From Anaspis maculata (lineage: Eukaryota; Arthropoda; Insecta; Coleoptera; Scraptiidae): a stretch of DNA of 64,000 nucleotides. Below the pieces are notes generated by a model. That model did no database searches, was not told the origin of the DNA, and saw only the letters and a program-made list of their open reading frames with translations. The stretch spans positions 27,916,635 through 27,980,634 of the forward strand of contig OX421967.1 in the NCBI GenBank assembly GCA_949128115.1, written 5' to 3'. Of this stretch, positions 44,930-55,389 are shown piece after piece (within the stretch, counting starts at the first letter, position 1; each line of letters begins with the position of its first letter). Made by a program: the position numbers and the translations under genes.

Positions 44930-45816
44930 TCGGCATGGGCTGCTAGCAATGACGTCATGCCTTACCCAACAGCTCGTCATGCCATAATCAGCTCGTGATG
45001 TTTTAACCGACGACCATGCGGAATTAGGCAAGGTTCAGCTGGATGATCTATTGAGGTATATTATAGATGGATAGATTAATAGAATCATTTAAGCATCGGG
45101 TCGGCATGAGTTGTCAGCAGTGGCGTCATGCTTCAACCATCAGCACGTCATGCCATAAGTCGGCATGAGCTGTCAACAGTGACGTCATGCTTTAACCACC
45201 AGCGCGTCATGCCATAAGTCGTCATGAGCTGTCAACAGTGACGTCATGCTTTAACCACCAGCGCGTCATGCCTTAACCACCAGCGCGTCATGCCATAAGT
45301 CGGCATGAGCTGTCAACAGTGACGTCATGCTTTAACCACCACCGCGTCATGCCATAAGTCGGCATGAGCTGTCAACAGTGACGTCATGCTTTAACCACCA
45401 GCGCGTCATGCCTTAACCACCAGCGCGTCATGCCATAAGTCGGCATGAGCTGTCAACAGTGACGTCATGCTTTAACCACCACCGCGTCATGCCATAAGTC
45501 GGCATGAGCTGTCAACAGTGACGTCATGCTTTAACCACCAGCGCGTCATGCCTTAACCACCAGCGCGTCATGCCATAAGGCGGCATGAGCTGTCAACAGT
45601 GACGTCATGCTTTAACCACCAGCGCGTCATGCCATAAGTCGGCATGAGCTGTCAACAGCGACGTCATGCTTTAACCACCACCGCGTCATGCCATAAGTCG
45701 GCATGAGCTGTCAACAGTGACGTCATGCTTTAACCACCACCGCGTCATGCCATAAGTCGGCATGAGCTGTCAACAGTGACGTCATGCTTTAACCACCACC
45801 GCGTCATGCCATAATA
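44930..45816 (+). repeat. Higher-order tandem array, 59- and 81-bp units with TGACGTCA
   Basis: Ten regular units start (at CGGCATGAGC or CGTCATGAGC) at 45161, 45220, 45301, 45360, 45441, 45500, 45581, 45640, 45699 and 45758: spacings 59, 81, 59, 81, 59, 81, 59, 59, 59. The 81-bp unit is the 59-bp unit plus a 22-bp extra CTTAACCACCAGCGCGTCAT block. Each unit reads CTGTCAACAG then TGACGTCA (nine perfect, one CGACGTCA), followed by TTTAACCACC and GCGTCATGCC. Degenerate single units lie upstream at about 44,933 and 45,097. TGACGTCA is the palindromic CRE. The array lies 0.3-1.2 kb upstream of the DNA-binding gene, a position suited to an iteron-like binding array or enhancer. Confidence 0.9.
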
Positions 45817-46698
45817 TATATTCACTATTCCGACAATTTTCAGAACTTTTTAGTAATAAAAATATTATGGAACCAACCTTGTGTTTGTTTTGTTTATACC
45901 ACATACCGATATGAATATTTCTCTTAGCAGCGCTGCATCGTAGACGGCCGATCACCACATAACCCGGAACTCTATTTTTCCGGATAAAGATTTTTTCTAA
46001 GATATAGAGTTTTCTATATCATACGATCATGGATCGCAAAAACTCGTCGCAGAGAGAGATTACTATGATTAGCTAGGAAGCCCTGGATGAAAGCAGTGCT
46101 GCGATAGGTTCTTAATACGATTTTATTAGCCTCAAAAAAAAAAAATACAAATCTAATTAGAATAAATGCTCTGCTAACCTATATTTATTCCTGCTCATGA
46201 CGCACGCTGGATGGTGGTTGCTGTTGCCAGATACGTTCCTGGGCACGCCATTGTTTTTTCTGAGCTTTCGTCATCCGCGGCGGAGGTTGTGGGGGGATGG
46301 CTCTCCTGCCATTGGTTAAATATTTTTTTTCCTATATTCCCACATCCAGCGGGGTTTTTTTTTTTTTTCGATTTTTTTTTTATATCTTATTTTGAGACTG
46401 TTTCTCAAATCTCATATCCCTGCTTTTACGTTTCATATGTTGAAAGGTTTTTTCTTTTTTATTGAAAATGCAAGAATTTTTTTTTTCTCATTTTTATTTA
46501 AAGCTTTAATACGTTTACATCATTACCATCATTACATTATCATTAAAATTAAAATCATCAACACTGCTATGCTCTAATTAGGTTAACCTAAATATGGACG
46601 AAATTGACTATTGAAAAATAAAATGTTACATTATAAACTTATCTAATTTAACAGGTTCGGGTACAATAATGCTGTAGAAATATCCGGCGCCGGGGACA
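45817..46698. other. Element interior: AT-rich, T-tract region
   Basis: Contains several long T runs between 46,319 and 46,490. Frames on the plus strand (46,211-46,577) are Phe-rich because of these tracts. No gene is supported. Confidence 0.4.
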
Positions 46699-47010
46699 CT
46701 AGTTGCAATATTTCTGCACCAGCTCTTCGGTGATAAACGGCCTAAGCCGCTTTAATTGTGGCCCCAGCCCTATATCTTGAATTAGTTCGCAAAAATGATC
46801 CAGAGAAATCTGTGATTGTATGAAACGTTCACAGATTTCTCCACCCGCGCGAGCCGTGTTCGAAAGGTTTTCGTATCTTGCCAACTTGTCCGGACAATAT
46901 ACACGGTTCAGCGCCCTGTCGGCCTCCAGCTCTTCTTCGTCTAGGTACCGTTGCATGCTCTTCACACTCTCTTTAACGTCTGTTGGGGGATCACGTCGAA
47001 GTTGCCACAT
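46699..47010 (-). CDS. Hypothetical 103-aa helical protein, possibly a terminal exon
   Basis: The ATG at 47,010 opens a frame rich in Glu, Leu and Arg (KSMQRYLDEEELEADRAL, ICERFIQSQISLDHFCEL), ending QKYCN. No family recognised; predicted mostly alpha-helical. On the minus strand a donor GTAAGC (47,076-47,071) and a pyrimidine-rich acceptor CTCTCTCATTAG (ending 47,012) flank a 65-bp candidate intron just upstream. A protein-like segment before it (about 47,077-47,215, including DPYESSTVELQYHLC) may be an earlier exon, but its frame does not join the 103-aa frame with this exact splice, so the gene model is open. Confidence 0.45.
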   Translation of the reverse strand: MWQLRRDPPTDVKESVKSMQRYLDEEELEADRALNRVYCPDKLARYENLSNTARAGGEICERFIQSQISLDHFCELIQDIGLGPQLKRLRPFITEELVQKYCN

Positions 47011-47076
47011 GCTAATGAGAGAGAGAAGCCAAGTTAGCGGATGATTTGAAATTATTTTGAGGAGAAAATAGCTTAC

Positions 47077-47460
47077 GTTTGCAGAGATGGTATTGAAGCT
47101 CCACAGTACTTGACTCGTAGGGATCGACCTGACGATGATTGTGCTCGCTCGCGGGTGATGTTTTTACATCTGCTTTAGTAAAGAGCGATTGCTTTAGGTA
47201 TGGAGGGTGCGAACTCTTCTAGTTCTCGGGATCCTAGTTCGATGATGAAAGAGTTGAGATGATGAATGCGAACATTAGCATCTATGATCGGGTTGACGGT
47301 GATGATGTTTGACGATGATCACGTTGATGAAAGGAGATGAGACGACGATTGCGAACGTTAACATCTATGATCGGGGGGTTGATAACGATGATGATTGATG
47401 ATGGTGATGATGATACTGGTGATGGTAATGATGATCAACCTTCTCTATACTGGAATAAAA
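47077..47460 (-). other. Possible upstream exon and GATGAT-rich stretch
   Basis: On the minus strand 47,215-47,077 reads open and protein-like (PPYLKQSLFTKADVK, then HNHRQVDPYESSTVE) but lacks an ATG and follows an in-frame TAG, as an internal exon would. From 47,230 to 47,450 the sequence is rich in GATGAT/ATGATG repeats and non-coding. Confidence 0.3.
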
Positions 47461-47479
47461 AAAAATGTTATTACATGAT

Positions 47480-47824
47480 CTAGGTGTCATACTTTCGCGA
47501 GATCGCTATCTCACCTTGCGCTGAGGCAAATTCGAAGACCGGCGTCTCCATGGCTCCAGAGCCTTTCATGCCTCTGAATATGATCGACATATCCAGCTCG
47601 ATCGTTTCCGCAATTTTTTGCGGTGTGAAAAACGCGTTAAACCGCGTGGGCAAGAAGAATTGGACGTTTTCAAGATGACACACGCGCCTTTCACCGTACC
47701 GTGTCGTCACACTTTTTATATCAATTATTTTATTGGACTCTCCGACTGTTAGCTCTTTAGCCTTAATGAGAGGCTTATAAGCAGCACCCCGCGCAATATT
47801 ATTCAGCTGGTTCACTAATTCCAT
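47480..47824 (-). CDS. 114-aa protein, possible OB-fold ssDNA-binding type
   Basis: Complete frame from the ATG at 47,824 to the stop at 47,480. Central features are KSVTTRYGERRVCHLENV and FFLPTRFNAFFT, i.e. a [TK]-x-YG-x-R-x-V-x-x-L ... [VF]-FLP-x-RF pattern. I recall short proteins with this pattern as multi-copy, uncharacterised genes in transposon-rich invertebrate genomes. The alternating hydrophobic strands suggest a small beta-barrel such as an OB fold, but that is inference. The frame has no simple repeats and sits on the same strand as the two other element proteins. Alternative: an unrelated structural or regulatory protein of the element. Confidence 0.6.
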   Translation of the reverse strand: MELVNQLNNIARGAAYKPLIKAKELTVGESNKIIDIKSVTTRYGERRVCHLENVQFFLPTRFNAFFTPQKIAETIELDMSIIFRGMKGSGAMETPVFEFASAQGEIAISRKYDT

Positions 47825-48590
47825 TATTTTTTAAAATGTAAGATACTCACTAGCAAAAAATTTAGCCGGGAGGATTTCAGAGCCGAACTTTACTGACGCG
47901 AGTACGGTAGAAAACTAGCTATATGAAATTTCCGGATTAACCCTTCAGACGAGTCGCTCCATCCCTTCTATGCATGAAATTTGGGAAAAATTACCTGATT
48001 GGTTGGGGCCCGATCGCCTGCTAGATCACGAACGCCTGCTGGACGATGTTTTTCCCATATGCATATCGAGAGAAAGGGGTATGATTAAACCCGATTGGTC
48101 GCCGTGTTACTGAGTCCAACCCTTCAGGCCCCCGCGAAGATAAAAATTATTTCCTTCGTGGCCTGGGAGCTAACGTCGGAGAGTGGATTTTTTTTTTCCT
48201 CCGTCGTCCTGACCGCCTCTGGCACATCGAACGGTCAGGTAGGTTTTAATTAAGTCCCACGGTCCTCTAGCAATAAAAATTTCCTAATTCGGAGATTCAT
48301 ATGCACGAATGCTGGAGCATGGAAACGATGTTAGGGAGGGCTGGTCTTGCATCACAGATACCCTTAGAAACTCGACGAAAACACCTGCGGCGATAGACTG
48401 CATTTCATAAGACCCTTAATAAATCGGGCATGTATATGCGACCGCTCTGCATAGCTCGGAGGCAGGTGGGTAGTGGCCATGTCCCACGGTCCTCTTGCGA
48501 GAAAGGGTCTTTAATTAGGCGATTTACAAAACCATAAACGAGTAATATCTAACCATCAGTTTCGTTCACCTTATCGAACAATCCCGGTTG
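47825..48590. other. Element interior, right part
   Basis: No frame supported. The phrase GTCCCACGGTCCTCT recurs (48,255 and 48,481) ahead of similar AT-rich text, so there is a local repeat. The last 110 bp still resemble the left TIR flank. Confidence 0.4.
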
Positions 48591-49336
48591 CCACCCGCCG
48601 CTCCCTACCCTCCACCCTCTGGCAGGGGATATCATACCAATAGTGGATTTGAATATTTGAATTTTTGAATTTTTGAATTGTGAAGAAGGTAGAAATGGCC
48701 GTACCTAGTCATGCGAAACTAATTTAGCTATCTCGAAATCACGGGTTAAAACATATCTAGATGATGTACCGAGGTATCTATTACCCCCTACCATCAAAAA
48801 CATCATGATGTTTAGTACAACAGTTAGTTTTGTATCGGCTCATCTGTCCAGAGCATGTCGACTTGTTATGGCTAATGTATTCCGACGTAGCAAGCAAATA
48901 GAAAAATTAGGTACCTCATCTCAGAAAAATTAGGTACCTCATCTAATTTTTTTAAAACGTCGTGCGCCTCTCTGTAGGTAAGTAAGAGCTATCTATTTCA
49001 TATTCTCCCTCCTTGCTATGATTGAAACATTGCGACGTAGCGGTCATATAGAAAAATTAGGTATCTCCTCTCAGTGTTTTTTTTTTTAAAGCGTCGTGCA
49101 TCCCTTCGTTCCCATGTTGTGAGCGTCGATAAATGAAACCGTACACCGAAGCGCGAGCAAATAGAAAAATTAGGTACCTCATCTCAGAAAAATTAGGTAC
49201 CTCATCTAATTTTTTTAAAACGTCGTGCGCCTCTCCGTAGGTAAGTAAAAGCACAGCCCACGGTTCTCTCTCAAACCTCTGCGTTTGGCTGGGCCACCAC
49301 TGCACAGGATGATAGACAGAGATGTGGGAGCGAAAT

Positions 49337-49385
<49 letters not shown>

Positions 49386-50155
49386 GCAGCGCTCATGCCC
49401 CCAATATGTGCAAGGACCTCCGAGCATCAGGACCTGCGTTGCGAAGGACCTACCTTTGCGAGTCCTTCGCATGTTCGATTGGAAGCAGCCATAAAACACG
49501 TTCCGGCGGTTTTGGGTCATGCGGAGCAGGTAATACCGAGCGCGAGAGGAGGAGACCTCCCGCTGTGCGCTTGGTCGAGCTGTGTTAAGAGGATGGCAGC
49601 GCTTCATCTCGCTCTTACCAACATAGCGCAAACGGTGTCGGAGGAGGTTCGACTGAGAAGACACGTTGGCACAGGCACCTGCCATTGTCTCTAGAGGCTT
49701 GCATCGGTGGAGCTATGTACACGAGGAGGGAACGCGACCCGTACGCTCCATCTCGCTCCTTCAACCGCAGAACAAATGGAAACGACGAAGGTTCGACTGA
49801 GAAAGCGTGTTGGCACGCTCACCTACCACTGCCTCTGCTTGCACCTGCAGCGGTAGGCATGAAGAGGAGGAGGAGGAAAGCGATGGTCCAGGTAAACCGC
49901 GGGTTCAAGCTCGCAACGGTAAAACTGGTGTGCACATACTCTCGCGGTGTTATTACCTCTCTAGTAATTACCTCAATAATTAATGAGCTCGGTTTCAGGA
50001 TCCTAACCCATATCACGTCTCTATAGCACCCGGCGTCGTACCCTAAAGAGTGTACTGTAGAGCGGTAGGACCGGTCTAATTACCGACGTCGTAATTACAT
50101 CCTCTGTAATTACAAGTAATGAGACTTGATTCAGTCGCCCTCTTCTCTATCTACT
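48591..50155 (-). repeat. Right terminal inverted repeat
   Basis: Reverse complement of the left TIR over its whole length. The microsatellite is (CT)22 at 49,339-49,382 against (GA)18 on the left, which accounts for all of the 8-bp length difference. Frames outside the microsatellite translate identically in the two TIRs (for example the 113-codon frames at 39,432-39,773 and 49,685-50,026). Confidence 0.9.
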
Positions 50156-50606
50156 GCCACCCACACACATGGCCACTAATGGGGCTGAACCATCTAACTG
50201 AAACGCCTGTAGTATCCCAAAATTTTTGAGAAAGTGCGGAAAAACATTGAGCTCTACAAAATGAACTTATTTGAATCACGTCACTTTTCCCGCTTTTGTC
50301 TAGCTGTCCGGTAACCGTCCATAATGAAGTTCGGTCAACCGGTGCAGTGACTCATCCCTGATGTGAATACACCAACAGCACTATTGTGACACGAGCACGA
50401 CCTGACCGCTGCATGAACTGTAGTCCCCGTATTTATTTCTTGCAGACTTTTCTGGTGGCTATCCGCATCAACTGGGGAGTTGGAAAAAAATCGAGAAGTA
50501 AAATATACGTCTTTTGCAAGAGTAGAGCCACAAATGTTAAAGAACACTTACAATTTGGTGACCCTGACGCAATTTGTCGAGCAATTTGTCAAAAATTTGA
50601 TACCTA

Positions 50607-50939
50607 ATACGCTCAATTAGTGTGACGTCAAAACGTGCGTTTTGTATGAAAACAACGAACACGTAAGTTGGCAACACTTCTTGTCTAAGTGACAGCCAAT
50701 GGAATATTTGCGGATCAATAGATACAACGACCTTCCTGTAAGATGTTCCGTAACCAAAATGGCCTTCGAGGGTGGGATAATGCTGGTTAAATACATTTTA
50801 CATTTTATTTGACAGCTGCAGTGAAGAATGTGGGAAGGGGAGAGGGTGGAAATCAGGAGTGACAGTGAGTGCTGCCAACCTAGCAGAGATTGTTTTTATA
50901 CAAAACTCAACTTTTGACGTCATCACTAATTGAGCGTAT
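50607..50939. mobile_element. 333-bp MITE, TA duplication, TGACGTCA in both arms
   Basis: ATACGCTCAATTAGTG on the left pairs with CACTAATTGAGCGTAT on the right, flanked by TA (50,605-50,606 and 50,940-50,941). The arms continue through TGACGTCAAAA and TTTTGTATRAAAACAA. Flanking sequence on both sides also shows a weaker inverted match (TTCTGGTGGCTATCCGCA against TGCGGATCGCCACCAGAA), so it probably sits inside an older palindromic element. Confidence 0.8.
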
Positions 50940-50941
50940 TA

Positions 50942-52231
50942 AGAAGCAAGGTTATCCAGTTTTTGACAAACTGGCGTTTTGCTTTCTGACCTTTTTTTAT
51001 GACTCAGTCGTTGCGGATCGCCACCAGAAAAATCGGCAGTCGTGTTACTGTACCATACACTACAATAGTGTTGACAAGCGAACCGCTTGTTTGCTAGGTA
51101 CCTACCCTTATTCGCAGTCATCTTGGAGGTTGAGTCAAGACCTACTTTTACAGCTTTCCAAAGTTTTGCATTCCCTCTCTACGTCGTTATCGAGGAGGCG
51201 CACAAACTTCCAGCCAGCTTTTCCACAATGTGCCTCTCCATTTTCTTATATAGTCGAGTTGAGATAAAAACAGCGAAGCAGTAAAATCTAGACCGCTGAA
51301 GTTGGCCAGGTACGCATACGAATAAGGGTAGATCCGGCACTATACAATAATATAATAATACCCAGTCACATATCTAGAGATTTCAAATGTCAAAGAAAAT
51401 TAAATTTCTACTAAACGCGCCTGTCACACACGTTTTTGACAAGGACACGACATGACATATATTATTTTGATTTATGGAGTTGATACATTCGCGCGGACCT
51501 TCTCCAGTGCCATCTACCTTTCCTGCGCCCCACCTACATAAATAATGCATTCATAGGGGGCGATGGAATCGTGTTTGCGTTTTACGTAAATCGCGTTTTG
51601 TGTGAACGACGCGTTAACTATGCAAGTGGTAGGGTTTAGTGGAGCGAAGAGGGTTTCGGTGGAAAGCAGAAAGGGGCGGGTCCTGGTGGGAATGTTGGCT
51701 GTGGCAATGTCAATAAATCGCGGGCTGGTTTTCAATTAGGTCTATGGCTATCTGAAAACTTCAACTGTAAAGACGGAGCCCTGGGGAGGAAGTATTGGCA
51801 CTGGTGCTGACGAGAGCCGGTTGGTTACAGTGGAACCCAAACTTATCACCGATTTGAGAAAACAATCGATAGAAAAAGTATAGTTTGGTGGTTGGACTCC
51901 AGAAAAATCCACGTCCTTCCGAACGGATTACCATTTAAGGTCGGGGAACTCAATCTCCTACTTTGGCGTGCAAGTCTCGTCGCCGGCCGCTCAACTTTTT
52001 CAGCGGGCTTATTGTAGTGAAAATGTCGCCGATAACGTCTCCTGCAGCTTCGTGGCAGAAAAAGCACACAACTAGGCTCTAGGCTGAAAGTTACAGACTG
52101 ACAGAATAGATTGAATAAATTAACGCATCCAGAGCGGAGGATTTGCGGACTTAGGGGTCAGGGCTGGTGCCTCTCTCCGTTTCTATAGGTTCAGTGCAAT
52201 AAAATAAGTTAGTGCGGTGCAAATAATGAGC
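50942..52231. other. No gene recognised
   Basis: ACCTACCCTTATTCGCA (51,100) and its near complement CGAATAAGGGTAGAT (51,320) suggest one more decayed foldback of about 0.25 kb. The rest is unique, with unconvincing frames on both strands. Confidence 0.35.
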
Positions 52232-52602
52232 TGTTACAAGTTGCGAAGCTCTCTTGGGATTCCAGTACATTCGAGAGCAAACGCGGTGCTTATGGATGTC
52301 TGCGCAAGCTGGAGATCCCAATAAGTGAGAAAGACACATCTGCACAATGGGCGGAGCTACTGAACGTTTCTAGAAGCCGCGGCAAATCTACTGGCTAGTT
52401 ATGCCGGAGAACGTGTGAAATGTCCTCGAAAGTAAAACAAGTATATAAGCGAGATGAGCAGACCGACACCAGATTTCAATTCACAGCAACAACAGCGAGC
52501 TATCGGCGAACCTAACCAAAGCGATACACCCAAGTGCGAATAATAATTGACGTGTACTCAGTAGTACGCAGTGATAAAAGTACCCAGCGCGATTCCGTAA
52601 CA
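52232..52602 (+). mobile_element. LTR (371 bp) with TATA box, followed by a PBS
   Basis: Starts TGTTAC and ends GTAACA, the short inverted ends expected of an LTR. GTATATAAGCG at about 52,440 is a good TATA box. Two bases after the end, TGGTGTCAGATGCGGC (52,605-52,620) looks like a primer-binding site of the TGGTGTCAGA type common in insect LTR retrotransposons. Then a short reading frame (MPRTRSISRHMSAFAG, from 52,644) looks like the start of gag and stops. A matching 3' LTR was not seen, so this is the 5' end of a deleted element. Confidence 0.65.
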
Positions 52603-52699
52603 TTTGGTGTCAGATGCGGCAAATTCTGGAATTAATTTGAAAATGCCGCGAACGAGAAGCATATCGAGGCACATGTCAGCTTTTGCGGGATAGGTTCTA

Positions 52700-53679
52700 T
52701 TACAAGGTCCTCAAGTACAGGTCCGCAACAAAATTACCCTCATTGTATAGTTGTAGTATTTTGGATTATTTTGTCGTGTTTTTGGTGTACTTTTGGTTAT
52801 CTTGCGTTACTTTGCTGCGTTCGGGAAGGAGGAGTGAAGTATCAGTGAGATTCACATTTTGTCACAACATATTTGAGAGCCCTTTTTCTTTAGGTATAGC
52901 TCAGGGGTTTCTTGGACGGAATTCTTCCACTGAGTAGCTATTTTTCGAATCCGTCACTCTCCCTTTTCTTTGACTTGGCAGTTTGACAGCTTAGTATCGT
53001 TTTCAAGTGTTTAATTGTTAAATTATTGTATTGCTCTGTCATGTTTTTTGCTGTTGTGATTTTACTTGTTTTTGTTTATTTTGTTCACTTTGATGTCTTT
53101 TTGTCCATTCTGTCAGTCACATGTTAAGTGTTTTAAGAAAAGAACCTTGAAAGAATTATTTTGCACTTATTTGACGTTGAGTAAATGAAACTTTTTGAGC
53201 AATGAGCGTGTTTCATTGAAGTCCACCTTGAACTCCACCTCCCCCCTCGGGTCGTTTCCTTCATGAACAAAACGGGCACAACCAAGGGTTAAGACGATCC
53301 CAGACAGGTCAAACACATAAAATGTCAGGGGGAGGGTGGAGAGTGTACCAGCACAACAGACTAAACAAAAAAATAATGGAAATTTTCAAGTGTCTTGAAT
53401 TTTCATACACTGTACAGGGTGAGTCATAATAATACCCCAAAAGATTATTTATACAATACTTTCCCTTCCTATTAGTAAGAAGTCGGGAAGTAATACGAAT
53501 GGGCAAAGTCTCCCCCTCAACTTTCATAATATCGGCAATACAGGTGTCCAGAAAAAGGCGGAAAAGCTCCCCAGTACGTCGTAACGGACCCTTTAGAGAG
53601 TTCTAGGACGATTCGTCGTACGGACAATTCGTCGCAAAAGGAACGACACTTCTCGATGCGTGGCCGGACAATTAACACA
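52700..53679. other. No gene recognised
   Basis: AT-rich sequence, T- and TTTTG-rich from 52,740 to 53,110. Isolated TACAGGGTGAGTC (53,414) and TACAGGTGTCC (53,537) resemble ends of TA-flanked elements but do not pair. Confidence 0.35.
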
Positions 53680-55389
53680 TAGGGGCTCATCAGGGCTCCA
53701 AACTACACATGAGGACAAAAGGGAGCCCGAAAGAGCTCCGAAGCCACGGAAAAAAGCGAAGGGGCCCAGCAGGGCTCCAAACTATATTGAGGACATAAGG
53801 GGCCTAATGGAGCTCTCTATAACAAAACAAGGCAAGAAGGAGCAGACTGTAGTACCTACTCTGAGAGTCAAGAAAAAACATAAGTGAGCTGATTAAGGCC
53901 CTAAACCACACTTGAGGACACAAGGGGGCTTGATAGGGCTCCGAACATCATATGAAAACACAAGGTGCCTATTTATGCACCAAAAGTCAAGGGAAATGTA
54001 AGGGGGTTCAGCAGGGCTTTTAAACACGTTGAAGAAACAATGGTCCAATGAAGTTTGCTTGAATTTAGATCGCTGGCTGTGAAAAAACATAAGAGAGCTA
54101 ACTGGGGCTCCAAGCTACCCTTCCGAACCAAAGGGGGCCGATAGGGCTTTGAATATCACATGGAAGCACAAGGAACTCACTAATGCTCTCAAAGACACAG
54201 AAAAAAGTGAGGGGGCTCAGCGGGGTTTCAAAAGACGTTGAAGAAACAATGGGGGCCCACGAAGGATCACTAGGGCCTCTTACAGCGCAAAAAGGCACAA
54301 GGGGGCACACTGGAGTTCTGGAGGCTAAAAAAAGGGGCTCATGAGTGTTCCAAACGATACATGAGGGCACTAGGGAACCCGATAGAACTCCCGTAAGCCA
54401 CGGAAAAATGCTAGGAGGCTCAGCAGGGCTTCAAAAGACGTTGATGAAACAAGAAGGACCTTAGAAGGCAACTAGGGTAACAAGAGGGGTCACTGATATC
54501 CTCATAGCTACGGAAGAAATAAGGGAGCTCGTCGGAGCTCTAAACGATATATGAGGAAACAAGGGGCAGAATGGAGCTCCGTAAGTCATGGAAAAATTCT
54601 ATGGAGCTCAGCAGGGCTTCAAAAGACGTTGAAGAAACAAGGGGGCTCCGGGAGGGCTACTAGGGCCTCTAACAACGCAAAAAGGCACAAGGGAGGTTAC
54701 TTGAATTCTGAAGCTACGGAAGGAATAAGGGGGCTCATCAGGGCTCCAAACGATACATGAGGATACAAGAGGCCCGATCGAACTCCGTAAGCCACGGGAA
54801 AATGCTATGGGACTCAGCAGGTCTTTAAAAGACGTTGAAGAGACAAGGGGGCCCTCAGAAGGCAACTAGGGCAACAAGGGGTCTCACTGAAATTCTGAAA
54901 GCCACAAAAAGCATAAGGAGGCTCATCAGGGCTCCAAACGATACATTAGGGCACAAGGGGGGCCCGATTGAGCTCCATGACCCACGGAGAAATGCCCGGG
55001 GACTCAGCAAGATTTCAAATGATATAGACGACACAATGGAGCCCGACGAAGTTCTGTTTAACAAAAGAAGGCAAAAGGGGCTTACCTCTAGGCTCACTGA
55101 TACCCTGAGAGCCATGAAAAACATGACGGGGCTAATTAAAACTACACTTGCAGACACAGGGGGGGGGCAACAGCGGTCGGAATATCATATGAAGACACAA
55201 GAGACTTATTAATGCTTCGACCGATAAAGCTCCGAATGACATGACGGCACAAGGGTGCTCACTGCTCAGTGCTTCGAAAGTAACGGAAAATACAAGGGGA
55301 CTCAGCAGGTCTTCAAATTACATTGAAGACACAAGAATGGGGCCCAATGAAGCTCTGTATAACAGAAGATGATGAAAGAGGGCTTAATG
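53680..55389 (+). repeat. Degenerate satellite array, dimer of about 394 bp
   Basis: The phrase CTCAGCAGGGCTTCAAAAGACGTTGAAGAAAC recurs at 54,007, 54,216, 54,419, 54,607, 54,813 and 55,003 (some diverged), with spacings 209, 203, 188, 206 and 190: alternating about 205 and 189 bp. Linked phrases are GGGCTCCAAACGATACATGAGG and AGCTCCGTAAGCCACGG. Related text occurs inside the dispersed repeats at 32.4 and 36.4 kb, and inverted at 60.1 kb. Frames here are repeat products. Confidence 0.8.

Larger units (their letters stand above)
39303..50155. mobile_element. 10.85-kb element with 1.56-kb TIRs and 6-bp TSD (Polinton/Maverick-like)
   Basis: The ends are AGTAGATAGAG and CTCTATCTACT, with GCCACC directly outside both (39,297-39,302 and 50,156-50,161). 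A 6-bp duplication with AG-start termini is the described signature of Polinton/Maverick elements. The TIRs run 39,303-40,859 and 48,591-50,155; the 8-bp length difference equals the difference in one GA microsatellite, so they are otherwise the same length. Homology fades over a further 100 bp or so inwards. Inside are a 455-aa DNA-binding protein, a 114-aa and a 103-aa protein, perhaps an 85-aa protein, and a tandem array. No PolB, integrase, packaging ATPase, protease or capsid gene is visible. It could be a non-autonomous Polinton derivative or a different, unnamed group with 6-bp duplications. Confidence 0.85.

Noticed and set aside
45161..45816. CRISPR array
   Set aside because: The units are contiguous with no unique spacers, and the DNA is eukaryotic; it is a satellite-type array.
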